In this document: positions 48,301 through 61,930 of the stretch, piece after piece
Layout of the letters: each line of letters begins with the position of its first letter
Numbering within the stretch: the stretch's first letter is position 1
Assembly (NCBI GenBank): GCA_026419785.1
Contig: JAODTK010005789.1
Span: forward strand, 124,001 to 188,000
Length of the DNA stretch: 64,000 nt
DNA from: Sclerodactyla briareus
Taxonomy: Eukaryota; Echinodermata; Holothuroidea; Dendrochirotida; Sclerodactylidae
Direction: 5' to 3'
Made by a program: the position numbers and the translations under genes
Notes under the pieces: generated by a model
The model's input: only the letters and a program-made list of their open reading frames with translations
Told to the model about the DNA's origin: nothing
Databases searched by the model: none

Positions 48301-51300
48301 GATTTCCCCTAAAGAAACTTGAAGTAAAGATGTGATCTGATGTAGTACAAATCTGAACATTGGAACCAATCTGCAGTTCCAGTGATGCTCCTCTTCCAAA
48401 GCAGTTTGTGGGCGAGTCCTGCCGCCGCTTGAGCGAGCCGGGGTCGTTGTGCTTCTTATGCATGGGATCAAGTCATCTCGGAATCATTTATTGAATGGAG
48501 GACCTGATGAATGAAAAACGCCGTGAATGTATATAACTCTAGCGTACTGTTTTGTTCACGGAGTAGGCGATGTTTAAGATTCAGCAAGGACCGTTTATCC
48601 CGATATGCTCCATGTACTTTCCACAGACCTTCGCACAGCGGACCCTGGGCCCGATGGCCTGGGCCTGCATCAGTTCCACTCTGCGTCTGTTTTTCACATT
48701 CGGTGCTGCATTCTAATGGGGAATTTCTTTGCCTCAGCAAGGTTTGCCTTTGAACAGTTAACATTTGTCACGCAAAGAGTAACTGGTTTACCAACCAGTT
48801 TTCCTCGCGCGGCTAGTAGAGATGACTTTACTGTGAAAAGCTGGTAGAATTAGAATCCTTCGGCATTGATTTTCGTCCCAAAAAGGTGGTTCCTTGGAAC
48901 GATGTGACTTTCTTTTGTCGAGTTAAGGAATTTGTGGAATGGGGAAGTGAATGTGGTTGGAGCAGAGTAACGTCAGTTGGGGCAGGAACCACCGCCCCCT
49001 CCGTCGGGAATAGTTCCCCGTTTTGAGGAGAGGAGCACTAGTGGGGGGAATTGCGAAATTACGTTAGTGAACATCCCGACGAGTAGAAATTTGTGTCCCG
49101 ACCTATTCGAACTTTATCAAGTACAGATTTGGTCACCAAAAGTTGATAGTGCGGTTGTGTGCCTCGTGGTTGTCTTTGAACTCGTTAGACCCCATGCCAC
49201 AAACGAGGTGTAAAAGTTCATCTTCTCGTTTTTTTATCTCCTACAAAACTGAAAACAATAAGATGTCTCTGAGATCATGAGAGTTGAGTGGGGTCGCTGG
49301 TTGGAAAATTGAAATGCTCACCCATGTATTGCGTGCCAGCTCTGAGTATTGGCACTGCGCCTGCGAGCGCCAAGATAGTTACCCATGGACGGCAGGATAA
49401 TCCGACATCCTTTTCAGGTGATAGTACTCTTAACACTGAGAACACAATACCAAGTATTGAGGTTTCCCTACATTCAGGCGGGGTTCGCGATTGTGGGGGC
49501 GATTTGTCGTATTTACAACGAAATTGGTGCAAAAGTTATTGATTTTTTTAAAGAATGTCAATAGGTTTACCAATAAACATTCTTCTACACCAAAAACAAT
49601 TAGGGTTCCTTCCCATAAGGGAGGACATACGCAAAAATTCGGCTCTTAATCGGAACTAACCGGTTCTGGGACTTATTTGTATAGGCTACAAGGGTTCCAG
49701 ATTCGACAACGGTTAAACCTCCAATGACCTGAGACCTGACCCCGGAAAAAACAATAGAAAGGAAATTCATTCATTTGGAAACACACATAACAACGTATAA
49801 GCCCATTCATCCGTGTGCATGGGCGGTTACGTCCCCTGCTCTTACATCTGGTTGCAAGGAGATTGACGAATTTGTTCCCCTGACCCGTTTGGGTCCTATT
49901 CAAAGCATATGGAGCCCTACAGGTCTGGCTGATTTACGGGGGGGGGGGGGGGGAGGGGAGGGGGAAATGGGGGTATGGTTACTGAGGGCTGCTATAATGA
50001 TTACTGGGGTTTATTGGATGAAGCAGCACACGGACGAAGGTTCTGTCATCTAGCATGTAATTTCTTATCTGGGGAACTGCAGCCCATCTATCTATCTATT
50101 CATCTATCTATCTGTTCGGCAGTCCGCCGCCCGTCCGTCTATCCATTCCATCCATACCATCATCCATAAATGTGTCGTCTTGTAGTCGTTTGATTCCGAA
50201 GAAGGGAATCTGCATTTTCGTTCGTCAGTTGAATTGGAGGAGGGGATTAATTTATAATAGGACTTGGGCGACCCCAAAACCATCTTATACTAAAACTCCA
50301 ATTTGTCGTTGATTGGTGCTTGTGAGCATTTAACTGGACAGGTTATGCATTGAATGAGCTTTCTACTTGGTACCGACCCCCCACCTGGGATGAAGGAGCT
50401 TGTACTGTGGGTTTATGTTGTTCAGTGGCGGAGTATAAATTCTCATTGTTTTCCGGGGACAGGTCATAGGTAATTGGGGTTACTAGAGGTCGAAATCTGG
50501 AAAACCCTGATACACGATAAGTCCAGAAGTTAGTTTCGATGTTACGCTTTGCAACAGAATTTGAAGCATTTCTATCATTCCCACAGGGACTATCGCTGGT
50601 ATGCAGGGCCGTGAAGGCCAAAAGGTTAATATGATTTCTATGGGTAACATACCCCGGAAGCACCTGTCCAGAGATTATTTTCCAGTATTTTAGAATTAAT
50701 TGGCGTTAATTTTAAAAATGAGTTTTACGTATAAAAACTATGTCCTTCGAGAGAAACAGGAGGTGAAAAACATTAAAAACGTTGGTAATTACGTTGACTA
50801 TTAAATAGGTGTTTAACCTCAACAGTGAAGGGAAGGTTTTCGTAAAGATTTATTCGTAAAGAACTGGTTCGAACGTATGCACTTAGTGTACGTATCAATT
50901 TTGCAGTGCTGTGAATTCTAACTTATACTTTTATGGTTACAAAATTACATATGTTTTCACTTCAATGTCCCTTTCTAAAAGGGACCGACACAAGTATAAG
51001 CCTTGGCAATCAAAAACAAAAGGATAGTAGACCAATAGTCTGAACGGCAGTTTTTTTTTATATATATTTTTTTTATGTAAAATCATTTTCACATTGTTTT
51101 TCCAAATTGCAAATTGATTTTGCAAACTAAGGACACCCAAAATTGACGTGCCAGTAGCAAGTATTTTGATAGATTACGTTTTGGACTCCTCTTGGGGTGC
51201 TGGTGGAGAGTATGTGATGTGGAAGAAGAATTCCACAACTTGCAGATACCTAACTAAAACCTCTTCAACCTAAAAACTGGACTTGCGCTAAAAACTGTAG

Positions 51301-54300
51301 CTTTGATACGGACTTCCGCCAGAAGGGCATCTACGTAGAGAAACTAAAAACTGACACGCGAAAACACGAATTAGGCAAAAATAGAACACCACAACTTCGA
51401 AATCCTAAAGTGAACTGGAGCTTGCGGAAAAAACACGTGGCTATGCCCCGTCAAACGATAATTTCCGCATTATGGAAGGTATCTACATTTATACCATAGC
51501 TCTTCCCTGGAAATTCTGACAAAACTAGACCACAATCCACATCTACGAAATGTCATGTTAAAATGCACTCGCATTAAGTATGACCCGATTGATCCACAGT
51601 GAATTGATTTTCCCCTCTCCAGTGACCCCGGCTTCACTGTTATTGTATCGGGACTGAATGTAGTACGATATATTTTACCAAGCTGCGGGGAAGTCGAAGG
51701 ACTCTTCAAAAATTTTGCATGAATTGGTTGAAGTTGAATACTTAAACTAGCATAAAATATGACCAACATTGTATATTTCGTGCAGACTCCACATTCGTCA
51801 TATTACAAGAAACTACAACACTCCACGCTTAAACCCAGATATGGAGATATCCTGTACACAAGTTGAGCTGATGTTCAATTGCAATGGCAATTAGGCGAAC
51901 TGGTTGATGGGACTAAAATAAACACTTTAGGGCGTGTACCTCTACACAAAATCGCGACGTACATGCGGGCGGGGTAGAAGGACAGACCGGCACAAATAGT
52001 GAAATTCATTTGTGTTTTTAGTATCCTTGAGTTGCCTGAACTGATTTTCAGGGACAAGAAGTGCATTATTCCCAAAAGTCTGGCCAGCAGGGTGTTTGGG
52101 AAAATATCAGCAAATTTCTGTGCGTTCATGTTATTCGTCAGCCCTAACCCCTACCTATATATTTGGTTTTAGTTTAGGCCCATCTCTTTCTCAGAATGAT
52201 CCCCTGACCAGTTGATTGGAAGTTCTATAGGGTCATAATCTTGATTTACATGGAATATTGCAAAAGTCCATTAGAATGAATTAGAAAATACCGATTATTG
52301 GACTACTGTAGTTCTGACATGAAGGGGAAGAAGTGAATTTGTTTAATTTGGGTATAATCTGATAACATTTGCAACTCTGGAACCGTGAGAAGAAAACTGT
52401 TATCATTTACTCACTCATTCTGGGGATCATGGACCCCGGTGTGGAGAGGGGGAGGGATCACTGTTATCCGAGCCGCCACCCTCCCCCCTCTGCATGCTCG
52501 TACGTTAACCACTGAGACCAATATTTACAACAACGGGGCCTTATACACATTATGCCAGCTCGAGTGTTCTATGACTTCGGGCTCACAGGATTGAGAGCCA
52601 CTTATGGACCTAGACGGAAAAACCAAAGGGATCCGTAATGCCTGATTACGCTTGATTCCAATGGACCTAAGATTACTTCAAAACCGACACCGAACCACTA
52701 GGGTTCGTGTCTCAGTATGAGGGGAAACCTACAACGCGAAACATGAGTGTTGACCCATCCAGGGGTGTCATGTTAGTCGTATCACAAGCTTTAAAATTAC
52801 TCCCCATTAAGAAGCTGCATACCAATTTTAAGCTCGCAAGCCAAGCCATATGGATATCGGGGGATCCACAATCTTTTATTTCTTTGCCCCTATTGGACTC
52901 AGATGACCTCCGACCAGTCACGAAACAAAAGGTGTTAGTCACAAATGAGGAAAAACCCCACGAAACCAAGGGGTGGGGCGCTTCAATCCACCCCGGTGGA
53001 CAGGAATGTAGTCGAGGCCGGCCAAACCGAAGCCGAAGGGGCCGGGTCATTTCCTGAGTTGTAAACTGGATGTTATGAGCACTCGAGGGCCAAAAACGAA
53101 GGCAGAGGCCGGGCAAATTCGAGGCTCAATGGCAGGCCTCGATACCATCCTGATAGGTGGGTCGAGTATCTCGACAAACAAGCCTCCCACCACTCCACAC
53201 CAACCCAACCCACCCCGGCCCCAAGATCCATTTTATATATCACAAAAAAGCAACCGCCAATCCAATGTACTTCCACATAAGTAAGAGGCCGGCATGCTTG
53301 CATTATTACACGCATTGATAGGGCCAAGCACGGGGTCCGCTGTGTACTGTGCGGTTTGTTAAGTTTGTGTGTGGTCCGCTTCTCTCAGATTGTTTTATGG
53401 TTTTTTCGCAAATATCTCATTTGAGTGGTCGACATGGTCGATTTTTGCACACTCCTGAATAGTCCCAGAACACACGTTTTCTCTTGAGATGGACACCACA
53501 TCTTTCAAAATCATGAGATTCGGGGGGGGGGGGAGAAGTTGGTCATTTGGGGGAAAATATTTCATTTTTGTCAATTTCTCATTGCTGTTCAAGATATTTG
53601 GTGATTACAGAACAATATATACCCAAATAAGTTTTAAAAAAGTAACAGATACCCGTTTTTATGCTTTCAGGTAAAAATTGCCGAAATTCTCGAATTTTGG
53701 GGAGAAACACACCATTTATCGGCCAGTTTTTCTTCAAGATATCCGGCGACGGAAGAGCTGAATAGTTCCATTATAAACTGTGACAAGTCAAGAAGACCAA
53801 AATTACAAATTCCAACTCGAATTCTAGTGAATTTTATATAAAGGATGGAAATGGGAGAGAAAATCCTCATTTTCTTTTCAAACTACCAAGTCATCAATGA
53901 CAAATGAATATCCCCATTTTTTAGGAATAAAATTTGGACCTGATTCTACGCAGACATACACTGAACGTTCCCATCCTAAATCTTATTTATTATTCAATCC
54001 ACTGTCGGCTCACTCAAAGCCATTGATCCACACTAAGAGGCCTGAAGTAGGCCATTTTGGGGACCTAACTGTCCCGTTTAAAAAGAAGGAATAACACATT
54101 TTGAGCATGGAATTGGAACCAATCAATGGAAATCAATCGGAATAAGCGCATAATTTCATCGTTCATTCATATATCTATGCCAGCCCAGTTCACACCTCCG
54201 GCTGAGCCCGAGCAAGCTTTTACCAGATTCACACCACACACAGTTTTGAAACTAACAACCAACCCAGCTGGCATCTCAAATTACCATACTCTGACCACTG

Positions 54301-54642
54301 ACATGTTTGTTTTGTGAAAAAGGGTGTGTCTACGACCTGCCTGCATAAAATACAATTACATACATAAAATACAATTTATATGGGAGTTTGCTGAGAATTC
54401 CCATATAAAATTTCATTTCGTTGAAAAAGTTCGGTATTTGCCAAAACATATGGCAAGAATCACTATACAGTTCATTCTTGTTGTTACATAAATTCCCCAT
54501 AATCTGGAATAGTCCGCAAGTGCTGCCAGATTAACCAAAACGTTGAAAATTAATTTGTGGAATCTACATTCTTTAGCGTCAGAAGTGTTTACTGAATAAC
54601 TTAATTACACAGTCATCATTATGTAACTTGCCTCGTTTACAG
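45306..54642. other. Long gene-poor stretch
   Basis: No protein family or RNA gene was recognised in more than 9 kb. A 139-codon Lys/Arg/Glu-rich frame with an ATG (46066-46485) is open but compositionally biased and unrecognised. The minus frame at 46848-47066 is also unassigned. Opposed frames at 52707-53116 look like chance. Poly-G tracts occur at 45682-45694, 49938-49953 and 53522-53533. A short CTAT repeat is at about 50083-50160. Confidence 0.35.
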
Positions 54643-54810
54643 ATTCCTCTAATCATTCCCGTATAGTAGTAGTGATGTCCGTCTACCTAGTGATCGCTCC
54701 AATTATTGATGACCCGTCCTTGCCGTGGCTGTTTGCTTTCCGCTTCGTTTTAGCGGGACTTATTCTCTACTTCCCCTTCGTCAAGTTGGGCTATCGCATC
54801 AAATCTTTCG
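54643..54810 (+). CDS. SLC7 amino-acid transporter exon (b0,+AT/SLC7A9-like), one-base slip
   Basis: Between an acceptor (CTCGTTTACAG) and a donor (GTAGGT), the exon encodes IPLIIPV in one frame and then VVMSVYLVIAPIID...LPWLFAFRF, VLAGLILYFPFVKLGYRIKS in a frame one base away. This fits the last two membrane segments of LAT-type SLC7 light subunits (the IPVIIPALM...FLVLAPII region of the b0,+AT group). These antiporters exchange amino acids at the plasma membrane as heterodimers with SLC3 glycoproteins. The slip lies at GTATAGTAGTAGTG. Read without correction it gives three stops, so it is either a base error or a pseudogene. No other exon of the gene was found nearby, so introns must be long or the exon is orphaned. 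Confidence 0.6.
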
Positions 54811-55129
54811 GTAGGTTTCTGTTTCAGCTTTGGGTGAGCAGCTGTGACCCAGACATGTCTCAGTTATTTTCTCTATTGTTTCTGGTACCGATTCTATAAA
54901 TATCATTCATGAGTTAGCAGGGTTTAGAAGCGAACTTATAAATATCAATATCTGGAAAACTGAAGGTCCGTTGATCTTGTTTCGGGTTTCGGTCACATCA
55001 GTGAGGATCTCGCCAACAAGACGGCCTATGCATGGTGTAGCCAGAGGCGAGCCAGGGGACCAGGCCCCATTCGTATGCCGAAACATCTTGGTCTAGCGCT
55101 GTTGTACCAGAATCATTTGGGTGTACCCG
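54811..55129. other. Downstream of the SLC7 exon
   Basis: No further transporter exon recognised. Sequence is unassigned. Confidence 0.35.
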
Positions 55130-55690
55130 AGAATGCAGGAAACAAGAACGCAACTATGCGTAGTGATCCCTTGCCAAAAATCTGTAAACTGTCGAAAAAA
55201 TTCTGTAACGAAGGAGACTTCAAGACCACCTAAAATCCGAATATTTATTCCAATGCAAGTAGAAGATAATTAACTTACCACCACTAGCACGTCCGATTGT
55301 GCTGTCAGTGAGTTTCAAGTAATACGTCCCAATTGATACCTTGTTTCTATAATCTCTGCTTTCCCAGAATGGTAATGAGCGATCACAATACGCTGTTGGA
55401 TATTGTATGTATTTTCAAAAGCTTGGTTTCACTCCGGATTTACAAAATATGGACAAATGTTAATGATTGCCAATACCAGCCCATATTGAGTGGGTACATG
55501 AAACACTTCCCTTTTGTCCTGATAATTTCAATATTGGCACAGGAAGAGACAGCTCGCTAGCATATTATTATTATGATTATTATTATGATTATTATTGTTA
55601 TTACTATAACAAGAACGCAACTATGCGTAGTGCTTCCTCCTCAAATATCCACCCTCTGTGCAAAAGCGCTTTCAAGTCACTCTGAAATCT
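55130..55690. repeat. Duplicated ~110-bp block
   Basis: ACAAGAACGCAACTATGCGTAGTG occurs near 55142 and 55608. Both copies are followed at similar distance by CTTCAAG, CAC and AAATC[CT]GAATATTT. A TTATTA microsatellite (about 55563-55605) directly precedes the second copy. Confidence 0.7.
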
Positions 55691-57699
55691 GAATATTTCT
55701 TGTAAGCAGGGAAGTAGCAGAATATTTGGTCATTAACATCGAGCCTATAATACCTACTTTCCCACACTGGTATGGGTCTCTAACTGCTTATGCTGGAAAT
55801 GAGACCTTGAACTGGCAATAAGAACGATAGAATTCATCCTCACAACATAGCAACCCACGAGCCTAATTTGAACTTGATATCTGTTTGCGTTCGTTATATC
55901 GTGCTGAGCAAGGGGTGTCACACACAGCCACACACAGCCACCTACACCCACCCACAAACACACACGCGCACCACAACAACGAACATACGCACAAACATGA
56001 CTTCATAGATTCGATAATAATAATAATAATAACAATATAATGCTTTTCTTTTTTCATATATTTAGATTACATCACGGTCTTCTTGCAGCAACTTCTTATC
56101 TCGGCTCCATCACGATACGTTTCTCCGGAAGAGGACATGGAAATGGAGGATTCTTCATAAGAAAACAGACCCAAATGTTGCAGTTAAAGAGAAACGGAGG
56201 GCTTGGGCAATAGACCTGCTGAGACTGACTGGTTTCCCTCACATTGTTTTCAAGGTGTGACCCAAAAAAAAAAAAAAAAAAGACCGGGATTCTCACCTCT
56301 CTAATTGTTTTTATTCCGACTTCATATTGCACTGTTGCGGTACATGCCTCTCAGTAACTCAGTTCCCTTACGCTCCATGACTACTCTGAACCTATGCATC
56401 GGTTTGCGTTCATTAGGCACAGTTCATCTCCAGCGCGAGGAGTTGTCCATGTTTTGAGAATAGGCCTCTCGTCCAAATGTCGCCGGATCCGTGGTAGGTT
56501 TCATTCTGGCTGTTGCTTCCATTGGAAATAACGTCCCCTCGCAGGTCCGTAGATGTGTGGCAGATCTCTAGCTTTCCCGCCATTACTTCTATTGCCAATC
56601 GCCCTTCTCCCATTTCGTGTTACAACTCGGAGTTTTGCCTCGCTAACTGTGTGCATTGAAACCCTCATTAAGAATCACAATTCTCATTCATTTCAGAACC
56701 TCCGCCTTTTTGAAAATGTGCTGCCTTTCTACAGTCATTCAGTGGCGTAACCGAGAAAGATTTGTTCTATGGGAGGGGGTGGAGTTCGGGACCAAGGGAA
56801 GGGCTGGGTCCTTCATTTATATCCACACCCTCCCTCTAAGCAATAAATGCAATTATTGGGTCCCGACACCACTGCTGCCGGACGTACAAATGTTTTTTGT
56901 GTTAAAATTTTTTACTTTTCTGATCCCGAATCCCCCCCCCCTCTCTCTCTTCGTCACGCGACTGTTATCTAATAATCACAAGTTGCTCTTTCTAGCTCAT
57001 TTTTGTTTTTGAAAGGTCCCATGGTTTTTTTTTTCATTCTGTGGTCGTCTCCCTTATAATATTCCACGAGTTTGTAATTATGGCTATTAGCACCCACATC
57101 ATGCCGCTTTGTACTCAGGCAAATTCATCTATCCTTCGTTCGTTCATTCCATCTAACTAAATCTGAGTACATTACAGTTTTTCGGACCTTCCAAGTTTGC
57201 GATCGCGTGAAGCCACATCAATGTTAACATGCCGCATCCGCGCCGATGGACACCATCCTTTCTATTCTAACCAAGCGTCGGAATGTCCTCGTAGCGCGTG
57301 AAAATTCACTCCTCTAATGACCTTCAAATCCATTTTCCCACTGGAATGGTGACCACATATCCCAACTTCCAACCCACAGCATCTACGTTGGACTGCTACG
57401 AACATCTCAGCAATTTGACCCTCAATGACTTTGAATGACCCTCCCAACATGTTGCCAGTAAATGTTGACTATGTATTCCAACTTTCAACCTAATAGCATC
57501 TACGGTTTGAATTATACTAACCTTTAGGCAATCAGTTTCATACCATTAAGGTGTTATTTATGTGGAAACACTCGGACAGTTGAGTTATATTCTTCAGCAG
57601 ACATCCTGTTCAGTGCAGGCTATGCTATGCTCACTGTCTTAGCTTATCTTACCTGCTGGCAGACATTTCCTTGCTATCTGCTGCCTGCTTGGCAGAGAT
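55691..57699. other. Gene-poor stretch
   Basis: No recognised gene. A CA-rich run lies near 55915-55980, an AATA repeat near 56013-56035, a poly-A of 18 at 56264-56281, and a C10 tract at 56932-56941. Near 56745, TCAGTGGCGTAACCGAGAAA resembles ends often seen in transposon-derived sequence, without a matching partner. Confidence 0.35.
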
Positions 57700-59775
57700 G
57701 GATACTGTTTAACCAACCTCTCTCACGGGAGCTTATGGGACGGCTGTGGGGAAGACTAATTGAGTAATTAATCGGATTTAAATAATCTAATCCACACTAA
57801 GCAACCAAAATGTACTCTCTGGTCATGCATGACTCCGATCCACCCACCAAGTTTTAACCTGTTCGCACGTACGGTGTAGAAGTCGACGTGAACGAACAGA
57901 TCGGACGGCGAACGGACGGAGAACCATGATGACTTGTAGAGCTGTTTTACCCGCAGCTGAAAATAACAGCTCCTGTAAAATGTTTACAGCAACCATGTAC
58001 ATTATTACTAATACATATTAAACGTTATGTAGAAACAAAACTAGATTTTTGTAAACATATGGGAAGCATGCTGGTGTCCCCAAAGCTCCGAGTCTACACA
58101 CTGTAACACTGCATCACTTGGATGCACTATTCACTGACACAACGGCATACACATTATGCAGCGACCCCGAAATGTGTCCTTTCAACCCCCGCGAACCAGC
58201 TTCCCAGACAGGAAATATTTTTCCCTGCCTTTCACGTTGTTGAGTGATATTGAAAATTGATGCAATCACTGAAGTTGAACTACTGACTCGGATGCTACGC
58301 CAAAGCATTGTTTACTGGCCATGTTCACCTCCCCTGGACTATTGCAACTCCTTTCCTCGTCGTCAACCACACAAGCTACCCAAAATTAACCTAGACATGT
58401 GCAGGCGGGTGACCGCCGACGTATATCCCCGCACAAATGGCCTCTGGACCGTCTTTTGAAAGAAGCACATTAAATGTCGATGTCCTATTTTGACCTCTGG
58501 TGACTTTTTGAAATGCAGTTCGTCAAAATCAAGATGCCGCCGTTGGAGGGGTGTGGCCACGCCCACTTTCGAACTCGTCTGACTTTCTTCATGGCGGACC
58601 CTGTATACAGGGCGGTAAATACGGGTGTGTGGGGGTACCCCCCCCCCTGTGAAAATCAGAAGTCTGGTCTCTGGGCGACAAAAAGTCTGTCTCTGGGCGA
58701 CAAAAAAGTCGGTCTCCGCTCGAGTTAGGTGAAAAAAAAAAAATTGATTGAATTTTTTTATTTTTTCTACCCCCCTCCCCCCCCCCCTACTATTTCTAAC
58801 TAGAGTGGCTCTGCAATGGGGACAGATGTGGGGAAGATAATTGGGCGTAATGGGAATTAATCGGATTTAAATAAAATCTAATCACACTAAGCAACAAAAT
58901 GTAACTAGTCTGGTCAGTGGCAGGTCCATCCTGTAAAATGTTTACAGCAACCATGTACATGTAGGTAAGCATTAATAAGGACTATTAACGTTATGAGAAA
59001 TAAAACTAGATTTGTAATCATATGTGAAGCATGATGGTGTCCTCGAAGGTGGGGGGTGGAGCTCCGAGATCTTCACTAAACTGTACACGGCATCACTGGA
59101 TGCACTATTCATACACAACCTGAAATATCACATTTGAAGGCGACACCGAAATGTTGTCCTTCAACCCCGCGACCAGCTCACAGACAGGAAATATTTGCCT
59201 GCTTTCTCGTTTTTGAGTGATATTGAAAATTGATGCAATCACTGAAGTTGACTAATGACTCGGATGCTACGAAAGCATTAGTACTGGGCAGGTCCCTCCG
59301 CTTGGATATGCAACTCCTTTCGTCCCCCCCCCACGTAGGCACCACACAAGCTACTCAAAATTAACTAGACATGTGCGTGGCGAGTGAACGCCGACGTGAT
59401 ATCCCGCACAAATGGCCCGTGGAACTCTTATGAAAGGAAGCACATTAAATGTCTATGTCTATTTGACCTCTCTGGTGACTTTGAAATGAAGAGTTCGTCA
59501 AAAAATCCAAGATGGGCCGTTGGAGGGGTTTTGTGGCCACGCCCACTTTTCGAAATCGTTCAAATTCTTTCATGGCGGACCTGTATACGGGGCGTAAATA
59601 CGGGGCGGTGTGGGGGTAACCCCCCCCCCCCGTTGAAAAATTCAGAAGTCGGTCTCTGGGCGACAAAAAAGTCTTCTTGGGCGACAAAAAGTCGGTCCCC
59701 GCCCGAGTTGGGTGAAAAAATGTTGATTTTAGCATTTTGACCTAATATTTCTAACTAAGGAGGTGCCTCTGCATC
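57700..59775. repeat. Tandem duplication, ~1.05 kb unit, two copies
   Basis: Copy 1 (57700-58800) and copy 2 (58801-59775) share, in order, TTAATCGGATTTAAATAA, TGTAAAATGTTTACAGCAAC, TGATATTGAAAATTGATGCA, CACATTAAATGTC, a TGACCTC[T]GGTGAC motif, GTTGGAGGGGT...TGTGGCCACGCCCAC, a poly-C tract and repeated GTCTCTGGGCGACAAAAAGT. Copy 2 lacks about 140 bp present in copy 1 near 57815-57960. No gene is recognised in either. The 3' half belongs to the same interspersed family as 61660-61930. Confidence 0.9.
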
Positions 59776-61659
59776 ATGATGACTGACCAATAACTTCGGC
59801 ATCGAGTGAGAGAAGTTTCTCTAAGCCTAAATTAGTGAAAGAATTTCTTACGTTTCGTCATGAGCCAAGACCGACACGGGACCTAATGACACTGGATGTG
59901 AGCGTGATCTCACATGGATGGCATTGACTTGAATGCATTGTTGATCGGTGGGCGCCGAAGTTTGCCTAATTTGGGTCGCCCATATCAGTGTTTGAGCGGG
60001 GGTCACCGATATGGAGGGTGGCGCCCGCAATAGGAAGCTTTTTCACCACATTAGGTATGTGGGATATATACGTAAGTGCATGGGTTTGTGTTCACTAATT
60101 GCATGCCCCAACTGCATTTTTAAATCGTTAGATGAGTAAAATCTAAATTTAGTGTGTTGCGAGGTGCATTCTGGAATTCCTAATAGTAAAGACAAGAGTT
60201 ATCGACGTACAATGCCTGCGGGAGCATGTCCCCTCGCCCCCCCCCCACCGTCGGGGAGCAAAGCGTAGAAACGTCGGGAGAAAGTAAGAAAAAATAGGTG
60301 CGTTGCGCACCGTACCCGAGTGTGCAGGACAGTGGCCGTCGCCATGGGGCAGGGTCTGAAGAGATTCGTGATTTCCGAGAAAAATTCCTGTGTCATATTC
60401 GACTCCCAGTTTGAAATATGAATCGGCAAAACCCAACAAAAAATATCACAGGAACGGCAGTACTTGGGCCAAAGCGCCTCGCATGCGATGACAGGGACAA
60501 AAATTCCCGCTTCGCGCGTTTAATAGTGGTGATTTTGTTTCCGCCGCTTCCCCGTCATCTCCGCAACACTCTAGGGAATTTCTACCTCATTGGCCCCTAA
60601 CGCATACATATCTGTGGGGTGAAATACTGAAATTAAACAACATTCTCATCGACCTTGAAAACTCAGTCCCCTCGATTTTGAATAACTAAACCCTTAGCCT
60701 CCGGTCCGTTCCTCCTCCCTCGACCACGCGCGATTTGGAACTGCATTAGCTGAGGCTATCAGACTGCTTCAATTTTCAACGCATATTTTCTCCGGTAACT
60801 GCTACTGACGTCATATCATGGTTGGGACGTTAGAGCTGCAGAGCTGAATGACCCAAATTTTTTCTTGTTGATCCTGTTCCAAGATGTGCCGGGAAAAACC
60901 CATAAAATACGCGCTTCCGCACACTGGTGAACAGTAGTGCGGATCACAATTATTGACATTCAGGGGTCTGGCAAAAAGTCGGGGCATCAATAAGTACCGA
61001 GGTCTGACAGAATGTGCCCCCCTTGTACTCCCTATGATTGGACGTGTTTGCCAAGTTTTTCAGCCCATCGGACACTTTAATTAATATCGGTATCAGCTCT
61101 GAGGGTATGCAAGACCATGATGTGATGCCAATTCTCCTCAGTCCTCCCATGTACCAGTCATCATCATGTGAATTTAGGTTCGATGCACTTCGAAAAATCA
61201 CGCATCATAACTCAAGCATCTAGTAAGCAATATGATAACCAAAGAAGAGTGCACAGGTTATTCACGTAGCTGGGTTACAGACCGTTTGCACAATTATCTT
61301 AACACACCGTACGTAGTCGGGAAAAAACAAAAATCTGTTTGGCAGAAAAATGAATATTTTTAATAGGTCATTCATGGCTAGAATAGCGTATAGGATAGCA
61401 CCATTTTGCGTATGAGGGTTTCAGGTTTCCAAAAAAATCCCAAAGGGAGGGGAACCCCCTCCCCTTTTACATCCTCCCACGGATTCCGTATCACACAAGA
61501 TCACTAGCGACGAAAAGATTGGCCACCCAGTGGGGAACCAGAGTACCCTCCACCGACCCTTCACGGCGCCGCCTCGGTACAAAGAGATTCGGTCTCACGA
61601 AATCGTCGGTCTCAAAAATGATTCAAACCCCCCCCCGGAATTTCAATGTTTATACGCCC
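59776..61659. other. Gene-poor stretch
   Basis: No recognised gene, RNA or transposon termini. C tracts at 60237-60246 and 61628-61636. Confidence 0.35.
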
Positions 61660-61930
61660 CTGACCGTACCACCAAGTTTCAAGTAATCGGATTTAAATAA
61701 AGCGTTATTTTTGCCGAAAAAATCAAAATGGCCGACAGTCGGTCCAATGGGGGCGAAAACTTAAGTTGGTACCAAAATGATCGCCACGTTCCGAACGCGC
61801 AACAATGTGGAAAAGTCAGTTCGTCGGAAAAATCAAAGATGGCCGCGTTGGAGGAATGTGGCCACGCCCACTTTCGAAAAGTCGGACAATGCGCTGGAGA
61901 GCTAAGCGTTAGCAAGAAACGCGGCGGCGG
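61660..61930. repeat. Dispersed repeat, third location
   Basis: AGTAATCGGATTTAAATAAA, AAAATCAAAGATGGCCGCGT and GGCCACGCCCACTTTCGAAA match pieces of both copies at 57.7-59.8 kb in the same order, with most of the intervening sequence missing. An interspersed family with internally deleted members. Confidence 0.7.

Noticed and set aside
52707..53116. Opposed open frames of 116-134 codons
   Set aside because: Same reasons as the pair at 32.7 kb; the two regions are not convincingly homologous.
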